Shown here piece after piece: positions 35,763-53,100 of a stretch of 64,000 nucleotides of DNA. The stretch's first letter is position 1; every line of letters begins with the position of its first letter. The position numbers and the translations under genes were made by a program. Below the pieces are notes generated by a model that saw only the letters and a program-made list of their open reading frames with translations, did not search any database and was not told the origin of the DNA. This DNA is from Synchiropus splendidus (lineage: Eukaryota > Chordata > Actinopteri > Syngnathiformes > Callionymidae), in assembly GCF_027744825.2 (NCBI RefSeq), contig NC_071347.1:18734001-18798000 (forward strand). The letters are read 5' to 3'.

Positions 35763-38700
35763 CTGGTAACGCAAGAGACATCGGTTGATATGCAGAATTA
35801 GAAAATGAAGCTTCGTGGAAAATGAATGCGTCGTTTGCCATTGGACTCTCTGGAATCGATGAAGCGCAACAAAAAAAACAAAACAAAAAGAAAAAACGAC
35901 TCAAGTAGCAGACAAATTGTTTCCTAACATTATTTTGTTCATTATTGTTATTTTGTTTTATTATTTTAGCATTTCGACCTTTACAACGAACCTATTAACG
36001 TTCACGAAGTGGTTTGTTTTCATTTATTTGTAAGTGTCAAAATGAACATTATAACATTTCAGATGAAAACCATTAACTGTTGAACTCCTCCATTAATAGG
36101 AAGTAAATGTCCCCCAAAGCAATTGCTTGACTGCACTATTAGGTTTTAGAGGGACGTATTATTTAAGATATTTTAAATACTATTTTTAGCAGAGTTCTTT
36201 GACTGAATTCTGTATTTTAAAATATATATGACATGAAATGTGATGAATGTATATTCATGTTTCAGGTGGATAAATGCGGAATATTTTGTTTTTTAAATCA
36301 CATTAAACTCACGTTCCATTAAGTATTTCATCAATAGATGTTCATGGGTGTGGATGAGACATTCTCAGGGTTGTGAGTTGAATTCTGTCTTAGTCGTGGT
36401 GTCACATTTATCCATGTCAGCATCATGGAGCACAACTCTCAGTGGCTGCTCTTCAACACTGACCAGTTGTTGGAAGGCCGGCTGGTCCAGGTCACTCTGC
36501 AGGGCGAAGTCGCTGAGGGTTTTCCAGGGGGGCTGGTAGGTCTGCACCTCCACTGGATTCCCTTGGATCGATGACTCATGGCGGATTGGGCTTCCAGCGA
36601 CCAGAGGGGTTCCGGTCAGACCTTGCAGGTTCTGCAGAGCCACCCAAAGAGATCAGTCACAAAAGAGGCAGGACCCATGCAAACATTTATGAGGGTGTCC
36701 CTCAGCTCATTGAGTTTGGGAGCCATTGTTAACTTCATGATGAAGTTGCTTGGATTGTAATTTTATTTTTCCTTATTTGACGATCACACTTTCTTCAAAT
36801 AATAATAATAATGATGATGATAATAATCATGTGAATGCAAAATGAATATCTGATCGGTAAACTATAGCATCACTATTATGTTAGACATTAAATATATTTT
36901 AAAGTTTGAAATTCAGTTCATTAGCACGTGAATTTTATTAATATGGAAACTATACTAATATAAATACTGTGAGATTCATAACATCATTAAAAAAGAGAAT
37001 AAAATGCATAAATACTTGAAGTACACTTCTAAGGGAATAAATAAAAATGCATCGATTACAGCTTCTTTTTTAAATTTTTTTAAATTTTATTTTGAAATTA
37101 TCATATCGAAATATCGGATTAAAAACGTAATGGATTTTTAGGACAGTGTCCTGAATATTCCACAGTTCACTTATTCGACATTGTCTAACAATGACACTCA
37201 ATGATACACATAATACATAAATCTGAACAGTAAAAGGCCTGGAATGACTCACGGTCTTGTCGCTGTTCTGCTGCTGCTGCAGCTGCTTCATCAGGATGGA
37301 CTTCTTCTTGTCTTTGCACCGCTTGTTCTGGAACCAAACCCGAATGACCCGCGGACTGAGGCCGGTCATCTCCACCAGCTGCTCCTTCATCAGCGCGTCC
37401 GGCCTCGGGTTGGCGTTGTAGCAGGTCCGCAGTGTGTGCAGCTGCTTCTCGTTCAGAACCGTCCGGACCCGCGTGGTCTTCTCCGACTGCTTGTGGACGT
37501 GGTTCCGGTGGTGAGGTGGATGCCGGACCGACACCGGTTCTGAAGACGACAGGATGCCTATGAGTTGATCCAAACGTCCCATAACGTCAGTGTATAAATG
37601 CAGTAGTCGGTCAATTATGGCACTTTGGAGTGTAAATTCAGCGCTTTAAAATGAAGTGCAACAAAGAATAACTGTGAGGTTATAAACTTTATAATAACGA
37701 CAGGATGAAATAAACATATTTTGAGACATGTATTAGAATAATATAATAATCATAATCATCTTTACTGTTATCATAATTTAAGATGCAAAAGAAAAACGTG
37801 TTTTAAAGGCTGTCACTGTAAACTATTCGATTTCAAGTCATACTCTCTGCAGAAGAAAGAAATTGACCCAAAAAACACAACGTTATTTTAACATACTTAA
37901 TTCGAGACAAAAAGAAATAATAATAATAATGAGACAGCTCTGCTATTGCCATTAAAATATAGTTATTAATATAAATAACAATAACACGGTGTTAAAACAG
38001 CGAAAATCTTTTTCGATAATAAAAAATAAAAATGCGTAATTTTGAATTTTATAAACTGTTTATATAAGATGATCGGGATTTAAAAGAAGTGAATGGTATT
38101 TTAATCATTCGAATAATGTCGAATATAAGTGTTTCTACTTATTGATATAGAAGTCACTAAACCGGAACAATTGGAATTTACTGTTTTTAAAGTTGCTGGC
38201 TGTTATTATGTTACATTTTTAAAGCTGTTTTTCATCTATTTAAATGCTTCTTTAGCCTCACATTTATTGGTGATTATAGTTTTATTGATCTTGTTGGTGT
38301 ATTTGGTGTATTTATGAGTTTAATTCCCAGTAATTCTCCCGGTGCGGCTCTGGTACCTGGACAGTGCAGGGCTCTGGCGGGAAGCCCACCGGGACTCAGC
38401 GGGCTTCCAGCGGCCGACCTGTCCAGCAGCAGGCAGTGATCGGCCCGACACAAGAGCTCGTCGTCCCGCAGAGAGAACTCGTCCCCGGGCAGCAGGTTCT
38501 GGCTGCACACCGAGCACCGGAAACACTCCATGTGGAAGACGCGCTCCCGCGCGCGCATCACCAAGTCGCTGCTGCAGAAGCCCGAGTTACACTTTGCACA
38601 CTTGATTCCAAACAGCCTGAAGCGGAGAGCCACCGTGAGAAAGACGTTTCAAAAGAGGAGACGCGGAGGGACGCCGACTCACCTCAGGTAGTCCCGCTTG

Positions 38701-38992
38701 CAGTAGGTCTTTCCTTCCCTGACGTAGCACGTGCAGGTCTCGTCCAGGTACTGGCTGCACTCGGCGCACTTGAGGCAGGCCGCGTGCCACTCCAGGTCCG
38801 GGGACACTCTCAGGATGTACTGGTCGAGGATCTGACCTCCGCAGCCCACACACATGGCGAGTCCGGACTTCTCTGTGTCGGAGGGGACATGCATCAGACT
38901 CAGCAACATCAGATGGAGGCGTCACGGCGCTTACTTTTGGAATGATCCCCCATATCATCCAAGAAAGAAGCGCGCAGCAGGATGTCCACCAT
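35646..38992 (-). CDS. isl2: Insulin gene enhancer protein ISL-2 (LIM-homeodomain), complete
   Basis: Nuclear LIM-homeodomain transcription factor that specifies motor, sensory and visual-system neurons. Exons from the 5' end: 38935-38992, 38683-38872, 38357-38616, 37253-37539, 36464-36631, 35646-35762. They total 1,080 bases in one frame and give 359 aa, the length of human ISL2. Residues 1-19 start [19 protein letters not shown], an ISL2-type start with the MGDHSK motif. LIM1 is at about 25-80 (CVGCGGQ...CKRDY) and LIM2 at about 87-145 ([12 protein letters not shown]...CRADH). The homeodomain is at about 195-255 ([13 protein letters not shown]...[12 protein letters not shown]). The C-terminus has [21 protein letters not shown] and [21 protein letters not shown] and [12 protein letters not shown] favour ISL2 over ISL1. 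Whether it is the a or b teleost paralogue is not decided. Confidence 0.96.
35763..36463 (-). other. isl2 intron 5, nothing recognised
   Basis: AT-rich intron with an A-rich stretch near 35,870-35,900. Confidence 0.6.
36464..36631 (-). CDS. isl2: isl2 exon 5
   Basis: Acceptor ctctgcag, donor gtcagt, 56 whole codons. It encodes [31 protein letters not shown] and [15 protein letters not shown], the Lhx-interacting region conserved in ISL proteins. Confidence 0.95.
36632..37252 (-). other. isl2 intron 4, small repeat only
   Basis: An imperfect AAT/GAT trinucleotide run lies at 36,797-36,830. Otherwise nothing recognised. Confidence 0.6.
37253..37539 (-). CDS. isl2: isl2 exon 4 (homeodomain)
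   Basis: Acceptor gtcttcag, donor gtgagt. It encodes PVSVRH...NHVHKQSEK, then the whole homeodomain, then [16 protein letters not shown]. Helix 3 is [17 protein letters not shown]. One position reads Asn (CYNANPRPD) where the human ISL proteins have Ala. Confidence 0.97.
37540..38356 (-). other. isl2 intron 3, nothing recognised
   Basis: Strongly AT-rich, in contrast with the GC-rich exons on both sides. No motif identified. Confidence 0.6.
38357..38616 (-). CDS. isl2: isl2 exon 3 (LIM2)
   Basis: Acceptor cgcttcag, donor gtacca. It encodes [17 protein letters not shown] and [20 protein letters not shown], then a Pro/Gly-rich linker. It ends with one base of a split Glu codon. Confidence 0.95.
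38683..38872 (-). CDS. isl2: isl2 exon 2 (LIM1)
   Basis: Acceptor gacacag, donor gtgagt. It encodes the first LIM zinc-binding domain, [15 protein letters not shown] through CKRDYLR, with all the expected Cys/His/Asp ligands. Confidence 0.96.
38935..38992 (-). CDS. isl2: isl2 exon 1 (start)
   Basis: ATG at 38990-38992 (minus strand), donor gtaagc. It encodes [19 protein letters not shown] plus one base. The MVDI...MGDHSK pattern matches vertebrate ISL2 and fixes the start. Confidence 0.92.
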
Positions 38993-39765
38993 GCAGGAGG
39001 AGCGGGAGGAGAGGAGCGGCGTGCGGGTCCTGGCGGCAGGAGAGAAACTTGTGCCGCGCCGCCGACAGAGAGGAGGAGAGAAAACACAGATCCTCCAGCA
39101 GTGACGTCTGCAGACCTGGACCTCCACAGGGAGAGGGGCCATGCAAATGCCCTGCACGACGTTTCCCCGCAGCTTTTCTCCGCACCTTTTCAGATTTCTC
39201 TCTCAATGAAGCCGTTTCATGAAAATAGTAAAGATTTTTATTAAAATAATTTGCAGATTGATCTGCGTTATTTATAAATGAGAGACATTTAAATAAAAAT
39301 ACCCAAACCACACCAGCCTAGCCCTTTATAAAAACAAACAAAATAAGTACTTAAGTTAAAACAATTGCAAAGGTATTTCTAGTTTCGGGATTTCGCCTGA
39401 AAAAAAAAAAGAATTTATGTGTTTGCTTTTATTATTTTAAGTAATTCAGCCCTCACTTTGGCTCACCAGGATTGAATAATTATACTACCTCACTGGGAAT
39501 GAATAGTATTGTGCTGTACACCTAATGTAAACATAACATTCCGAATTAGATTCTGGATCGTGTTATTATGTTGTTTCCAAGATATACTTGCTGTTTGTGA
39601 ATTAGATAGAGCCCTCTGCTGGAGGATATAGAGAATGCACCCGGACTGGGGTTAAAAAATAGATGCGTATATTTGTTTATTTTCCCCTTCAAATTGTGCT
39701 TAAACTACTCAACCAAATGGTGCTGCACATTCGGACATGTAGCAAGGAGGTAAATAAAAGCTTCA

Positions 39766-40205
39766 CCTTCCTTCACCTTCACCTTCTTCTGCCGCTTATC
39801 CGGGGCCGGGTCACGGAGGCAGCATTTGGAGCAAGGAAGCCCAAACTTCCCGATCCGCACAAACCTCTTCCAGCTCTTCCCGGGGGATCCCGAGGCGTTC
39901 CCAGGCCACACCGGAGACAGAATCTCTCCAGCGAGTCCTGGGTCTTCCCTGGGGTCTCCTCCCGGACCCGGACCCGCTCCCCAGGGAGGCGTCCAGGGGG
40001 CATCCGGATCAGATGCCCGAGCCACCTCAGCTGGTTCCTCTCGATGTGGAGGAGCAGCGACTCCACCCCGAGCTCCTCCCAGATGACCGAACTCCTCACC
40101 CTACCTCTAAGGGTGCGCCCAGCCACCCTGCGGAGGAAACTCATCTCAGCCGCTTGTATCCGCGATCTCATCCTTTCGGTCATGACCCAAAGCTCGTGAC
40201 CATAG
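39766..40205 (-). mobile_element. 3' end of a non-LTR retrotransposon (LINE), antisense fragment
   Basis: The minus-strand frame at 39,779-40,183 encodes the C-terminal part of a fish LINE ORF2: MTERMRSRIQAAEMSFLRRV, then RSSVIWEELGVE, then LRWLGHLIRMPPGRLPGE. A frameshift and altered ends follow (RGRPRTR-like sequence is lost). The fragment ends with the CTTCTGCCGCTTATCCGG terminal motif plus CTTCACCTTC repeats. I recognise the family in fish but cannot name the clade with certainty (RTE/Rex3-like or L2). It is a dead copy. Confidence 0.8.
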
Positions 40206-40209
40206 GTGA

Positions 40210-40595
40210 GAGTGGGATCCTAGGAGCTATGTTGTTGGGGGTGTTATGCCCCTGGTATGGTCTCCCATGTCCAACTGGTCCTAGGTGGCAGGTCAGACTA
40301 AGAACAGTTCAGAAGCCCTTATGACAAGTTTACCAACAAGGACTGTGAGGTCGCCCGGCATGGCACAGCTGGGGCCCCACCCTGGAGCCCGGCCTGGGAT
40401 TGGGGCTCGAATGCGAGCGCCTGGTGGTCGGGCCACTGCCCATGGGGCCTGGCCGGGCCTAGCCCGAAAGGACGACATGGGCCGTCCCTCCTGCGGACCC
40501 ACCACCCACAGAGGGAGTCATAGGTGTCGAGTGCAAAGAGGACTAGGTGGCAGTCGAGGGCGGGGGACCCAACGACCTGGTTCCTGTGTAAATAA
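40210..40595 (+). mobile_element. 5' region-like fragment of a fish LINE
   Basis: GC-rich sequence with AGCTATGTTGTTGGGGGTGT, ATGCCCCTGG, GGGGCTCGAATGCGAGCGCC and GGCCTGGCCGGGC. I remember this as the untranslated leader that precedes the endonuclease part of a common fish LINE. It stops at about 40,595 with no endonuclease coding. Its orientation is opposite to the adjacent 3'-end fragment. Confidence 0.55.
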
Positions 40596-40899
40596 AACCT
40601 TTTTATGTAAATTCATTATTTTTTTCTCAACTGTAATCCATTTCTTTAATTGCGGTATGTTCATTTAGAGTTTATGGACCAAGTGGTGTTTAAAAAAACA
40701 AAAGTTCAAACATTTGCCCTTGAGCAATACACAGAACTTCAGTGAGTGCTTGGCGTCAAGGTCTGCCATCAGTTATGCATGAATATTTCAAAACAAGCAG
40801 TAATAATTCGTCGGCGGTGTCGTAATTTCGCGGAGTAAAGAAAAAAATATAAATATTTGGGTTCATTGGAAAGGTCGCGAGCCGGGTCTCGGTGAGAAA

Positions 40900-40909
40900 T
40901 CTCGCGAGA
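40900..40909. promoter_or_regulatory. TCTCGCGAGA palindrome in etfa promoter
   Basis: An exact TCTCGCGAGA ten-mer lies 57 bases upstream of the etfa ATG. This motif is known from TATA-less, CpG-type housekeeping promoters and is bound by BANP (earlier linked to ZBTB33). Its position near the expected transcription start fits a core promoter role for etfa. Confidence 0.75.
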
Positions 40910-40965
40910 ATTCCTGTCTCGACCTCTGGCACAGAAGCGGCTGCATCACAGCAGACGTGTTCAAC

Positions 40966-48396
<7,431 letters not shown>

Positions 48397-48668
48397 AGAA
48401 GAGCAACACACGTTTTCCATGGCAACGCTGCTCACGCCGACTCTCGAATGGATTTGGCAGCTAGTGACGTGCTAACAGTGCTATCACGGTAGCTTCCGGT
48501 TTTTAAGTGAGTGAGGTGGAATTCAGGATTTTTAACAGCAGATCCCGTCCTGCTAGGAACACTGAGGTCATGTCATGGTGTTCTGCAGTGGCTTCTCTCT
48601 GTAGCTGATCAAGATGCAATTGTTTTTTTTTCTCCTCAAAATAATGTATCCACTTGATAATAAATAAA
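48397..48668 (+). terminator. etfa: etfa 3'UTR and polyadenylation signal
   Basis: AATAAA at 48,663-48,668 within GATAATAAATAAACA, about 270 bases after the stop. Confidence 0.75.
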
Positions 48669-49313
48669 CATTTGTTAATTCTCCTTCTTTTCCTTACCTG
48701 CCACGTGCGTGTGTACGTCTTTAGCCTACCTTGTGGGTACCAGTTTATGTCTAAACACTATCCTTGTGGGGACCATTTGGCTGGACCCCTTAAGATTCAG
48801 CCTGAATTCCAGGATGAAGACTTCAAAAAGTAACTAGGTCCTTATTATTGGGTTTATATATGTACATAAGTCAAGGGTGAGAGGCGGGGGAAAGGGGTAT
48901 GTCAATGAGAAATCTTGTGTCCCCACAAGGACTGCAATACAAAGGTGTGTGTCCCTGTCTGACCTCGCCATAGATTTCCACCTATCAGACGTCCCTGAAC
49001 GCACTTAGGGGCCAAATACAAAAAGTTTTATTAAATTTAATGTGAGGAAGTTTGAAGTTTTATCTGTTCATCAATGGATCATCTGATGCTGCACCTTAGT
49101 TATGAATCCACCAAAGCTGAGGTAAGTTGTTTTTTTTAAGTGAGACTTTAAAGTGCTGTTGCTCTTCTGATAAATGTCTGTCCTCAGTTGAAGAACGTCC
49201 CAAGCTACTGATCATCCTGAAGCCCCTGTTTCTTTAATTTCCATCCAAATGTTCTGGTTGTTCAAATCTTCTGGAGGCTCTTCAAAGTCTCCTAAATGAG
49301 AAACACTCATCTC
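48669..49313. other. etfa/tmem266 tail-to-tail intergenic region
   Basis: About 650 bases. It includes a repeat related to that at 1,911-2,104 (48,725-48,960, CTTGTGGGGACCATTTGG and TTGTGTCCCCACAAGG) and otherwise nothing recognised. Confidence 0.6.
48725..48960. repeat. Dispersed fish repeat (CTTGTGGGGACC family)
   Basis: It begins TACCTTGTGGGTACCAG, continues CCTTGTGGGGACCATTTGG and ends TGTGTCCCCACAAGGAC. I recognise it as a GTCCCCACAAGG-type teleost repeat. Confidence 0.55.
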
Positions 49314-49513
49314 TTTATTTCTTTTGAACAGAGTTTGCATGTGGACAAAAGCTCCAAACAAGAGAATGAAGATGGACAAGACACAACTTCCTGTTCACTT
49401 CTTATTAAAATGTGACTGAAATAGACAAAAGTTAGAAGAGCCTCCTGCAGCTGCTGGACTGAGGATCAGAGCGTCCTAGTCGGGTCCGTCCGTGGTTCTG
49501 CTCCAGAGTCGCC
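49314..49513 (-). terminator. tmem266: tmem266 3'UTR with candidate polyadenylation signal
   Basis: On the minus strand AATAAA lies at 49,314-49,319, about 195 bases after the stop. Further signals downstream cannot be excluded. Confidence 0.5.
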
Positions 49514-50130
49514 TCACGTCTCGGACAGATGTTTGACCGGAGCGTCCACCGGTTCCATCATCCTGTACTTCTCCTCCAGAAAGGCCTCGTTGCTCTGCAG
49601 GTGGATCACAGGTTTGGTGTGCAGGCCCACCCTGCTCTCCTGGTTCCTCTTGTTGTAGATGTTGAGCCGGTGCTCCAGCTGCGGGCTGGTCTTGGAGGAA
49701 CCCGTGGGGCTCGGAGGTTTCAAGTTGACGGGATCCAGACGCTTCTGCGTGAGGCAAGAGTCCTCCGACAGCGAGGAGAGCAGCTCCTGCACCACGGCGC
49801 TGGGGTTCCCCCTGGGTTGTGTCCCGAGAGCCAGCGGGCTGCTGTAGGGGGGAGGATAGCAGCGCTGGTCGCTGAAGTCCGTGGAGGTGGAGGCCTCCCT
49901 CACCGTGGAGCTGCAGTCCGAGGTGGAGCCCAGCGTGTGGCTGCTGACGCTGTGCTGGCGGCCGCTGAAGCTGGGCCTGGACACGGTGGTGGTGGAGGCC
50001 TCGCTGACCGACCTGGTGGAGACGGCGTCGGCGCTCACCAAGGTGGAGGGGAGCTGACTGGCGTTCTTGGGGAGGTGCACGTCGATGGCGGTGGTGGTGA
50101 TGACCCGGGCGGGGTCGGGGATCCCCATAT
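49514..50130 (-). CDS. tmem266: tmem266 last coding exon
   Basis: Acceptor ctctgcag. It encodes MGIPDPARVITTTAIDVH, a long Ser/Thr-rich cytosolic tail, LLSSLSEDSCLTQKRLDPVN, QLEHRLNIYNKRNQES, and ends KHLSET with TGA at 49514-49516. The opposite strand is also open but is only a shadow. Confidence 0.95.
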
Positions 50131-53100
50131 CTGCAGAGGGACAAGTGAGGGACCCATGAAGGGGAGGCAGTGTTGGAGATGGCAGACAGCAGATGCTCAC
50201 CGCTGCTGGGCTCGCTGTAGTACTGACTGATGTAGTTGTTCATGTCGTCCTGACCGAGTTGATCTGGGAAGCCGGAGCACACGGTCAGCTGAGGAGCCTG
50301 CAGTAGACACCTCCTCCTCTCACCTGCGGCCAGGCCGGGCTCTCGGATTTTATTCGACCCGGCCGCCCCCGGCGCCAGACCGTCCACTTCCTGGAAGCTG
50401 TTGCTCTGTTTTCCCCACATGTGATGGATCTGCATGGCGGCTTCACGCTCTGCCACCAGGTCCAGGTCCTGCTGGGCCAGGTGAGCCCTCAGCTGCCGGA
50501 TCTCAAACTGCAGGAGAGTTCAGTGAGCCGGTGTCGCTTCTCTTCAGCAGAGCTCTGCTTCCCTCTGCTGGCCACACGCGCCCTGCACGCTCTGAAACTC
50601 ACCGCCTGCTCCTGGCAGATCTGAGTGAGACGGTCCAGCTGCTCGTCTCTCACCGCCTTGGCCTTCTCGTACTGCTGGATCTCCAGGTCCATCTCCACCT
50701 TCACCTGCAGCACGTACGCTGGAGCAAACAGGACAACAGGTACTGAGCTCCTCTGTCTCAAACCTCATGACCCCTAAACCAAGAGACGCGTATAATCACC
50801 ATCCGGTTCTCAGCTGCATCTCCAGACCAAGAGGAACTTGGAGGAGCTCGACTCCAACGTTTGGCTGAGCTACAGAAGTTCTCCCTCCTTCATCCGTTCA
50901 CAGATGTCACTGACTCTGCTGCACCTTTAGCTCCAGTAGTAGTGAGTAGAAGTCACTTATAAGGAAGTAGACTGTTGCTGTAGATATGTCTCTGATAAAG
51001 TTGAACGTGTGTGAGTACTAGCTGCAGTATTTTTTAAAAGTATTTAACCAAGGTTTGCTGAAGGAGTGGCTCGATAAGTAATTGTATTTATACATATTAT
51101 ATGTAGTACTTCTGTGGTAGAGGACATACAGGTAGAGGCTTCAACAGTTTTCACAGTACTTTATTTTTTTTTATAGTATATATAGTATATAGTATTTATA
51201 GTATTTGGCAACTTAGTAGAAAGGACAAGTAGTTGCGTTAGTATTGCAATTTGCAGTTTTATGTGTATTTTGTGGAACTAGTGGTAAATTCGCAGAAAAC
51301 CCACAAACTTAGAAATAATGATTGTAGTACTGAGAGTATACTTGGCTGGTAACAGTAGGTTCAGTCACAGTGGAAATATCTGTTGAAGGAGCATCATATT
51401 GAAGAAGTAGTATTCATTTTTGAATCAGAATTTGAAGAAGAAGGTATAACAATGTAGTAAGAGTATCACAGCTGATGGCAGTACTTGGAGTGCAAAAATG
51501 TATTTCTGATCGTGGATCAAGCCAGAGGAAGAATGGTCCATCCATCTTTGTAGCAGTAGATGTGTCATTATTTGTGGTAGTTGTACATGCGTACCAGACA
51601 AATCTGTCGATGAAGTAGAAGTAAGCTGTAGGACATATCAAGTGTAGGTGCAAGTACAGTCCACAGTACTGTTGGGATGGAGTCAGGTAGTGGAGTGGCA
51701 GAGGTGTCAGTCGTACTGAACGACTGTTGTATCTGTTATGTTTTCTTGTATGTGAAGATACTACAGAAGTAAAGTGATCACATGACCAGCTCGGCAGAAA
51801 TCGACTAAACGTCATAAAGACTGGAAACCGCTGACTCGGCAGGGCGCTCGCCGCAGCATCCGTCTCCGTGACCTGACAGTAGAGGACGAGGCCCGGGTGG
51901 AGGAGCGCCCCCCTCCCTCCCTGCCTCCCTCACTCACCGTCGATGATCCGCTTGACCCTCCAGATGCGCAGAGTGATGATGAGGCCGATGGCGTCCCAGG
52001 GGCTGCTGGGCCCGTTGGCCACGGTGGAGGCCACCATGGGGGCCAGAGAGAGGACGATCACGGCGCCGTCAAACACCTGAGGAGACGGGGGAGGAGGGGT
52101 GAGGCGGGCGCCCGGGTCCCTCAGTGCGGACTGACAGGAGCTCACCTCCACTTTGTTCTCAATGTAGTCCCAGATGCCCAACACCACGATCCTGAACACG
52201 GTCTGGAGGGACGGGGGAACAGAAGGAGAGGTGACTGGGCCAGTTTCATCCGCTGAAACATCTTCTACGTTCTCCAACAATTTTAATATTAACTTCAGAA
52301 TGTGACTATTTAAAAAATGTTTTTTCATTTAATGAACTACTAAGTAATGAGTACTTTCTGAGGCGCCCGGTGAGAGTGCGTAACCAAGACAGATGTAGAG
52401 CTGGTAGCGGAGATCGATGCCGCGAGAGCGAAGACCTTGAATCTGCTTAGAAAAGACGAATCTGCGTTCCACACTAATTGTGGATCGATGGACTAACCCG
52501 ACAGCAAAAACAAGTTCAGGACGACGGACTGGGTGCCTCCGGCACGAGTGCTGAGTCAGCGGATGGGTGCGGGTTAGCGAGGGAAGAGCGGCGTCTCACC
52601 TCGGTGAAGAACACGGAGAGGATGGCCAGGCTGATCCAGTGGATGACACTGGCGAACTGGGACGCATTGTTGACTGTGGAGACAAGCGCAGGGACCTTTA
52701 CCAGTCGGAACTGTCAAAGCAAAGTCCACCCTTTAGCTCAGCTCAGGAGGGGACTCTGATGTTTGAGGATGACACTGTGACCTGTTGAAATCTGGAAGTA
52801 TCGCAGTAGTGCAGTGAGGGGACTGGTCATACTGCTAGAAATGAAGCTAGTATTTGAATCAGTCATTATTACTCATTCCAGAAGAGTACTAATGTAGTAG
52901 TCATAATAGTGATATTGGAAGTCGTGTCAGGACCGGTACAAGTACTGGCTAGTGGTAGAGAAGTGACTATGTAATTGTGAAAGTAACAATTACATAGTAG
53001 TATCCACTGTAATTATAGTAGATTAGAGCAGCTCATAGTAAACTTTGTATTAGCTGCTGTAATACTTGCAGACTGGCCGTATTTCAGTCGTATTAGAAGT

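Larger units (their letters stand above)
38340..39180. promoter_or_regulatory. CpG-rich 5' region of isl2
   Basis: Exons 1-3 and the sequence just upstream of the ATG are GC-rich and full of CpG (for example GCGCGCTCCCGCGCGCGC) compared with the AT-rich surroundings. This suggests a CpG-island promoter. The transcription start was not located. Confidence 0.55.
38993..40965. other. isl2/etfa divergent intergenic region
   Basis: 1,973 bases separate the two start codons. The left part is the isl2 5' flank, 39,766-40,595 is LINE-derived, and the last 100 bases are the etfa promoter. No other gene is seen. Confidence 0.7.

Noticed and set aside
38364..38945. 193-codon plus-strand frame over isl2 exons 2 and 3
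   Set aside because: It is the antisense of GC-rich isl2 coding sequence, with no protein similarity; the minus-strand LIM domains explain it.
49529..50230. 233-codon plus-strand frame rich in Gly/Val/Arg
   Set aside because: Antisense shadow of the tmem266 last exon, which has clear conserved motifs on the minus strand.
49476..50456. 326-codon minus-strand frame over tmem266
   Set aside because: It reads the true exons at 50,201-50,263 and 50,324-50,507 but then runs through the introns and out of frame into the last exon; splice sites show the real structure.
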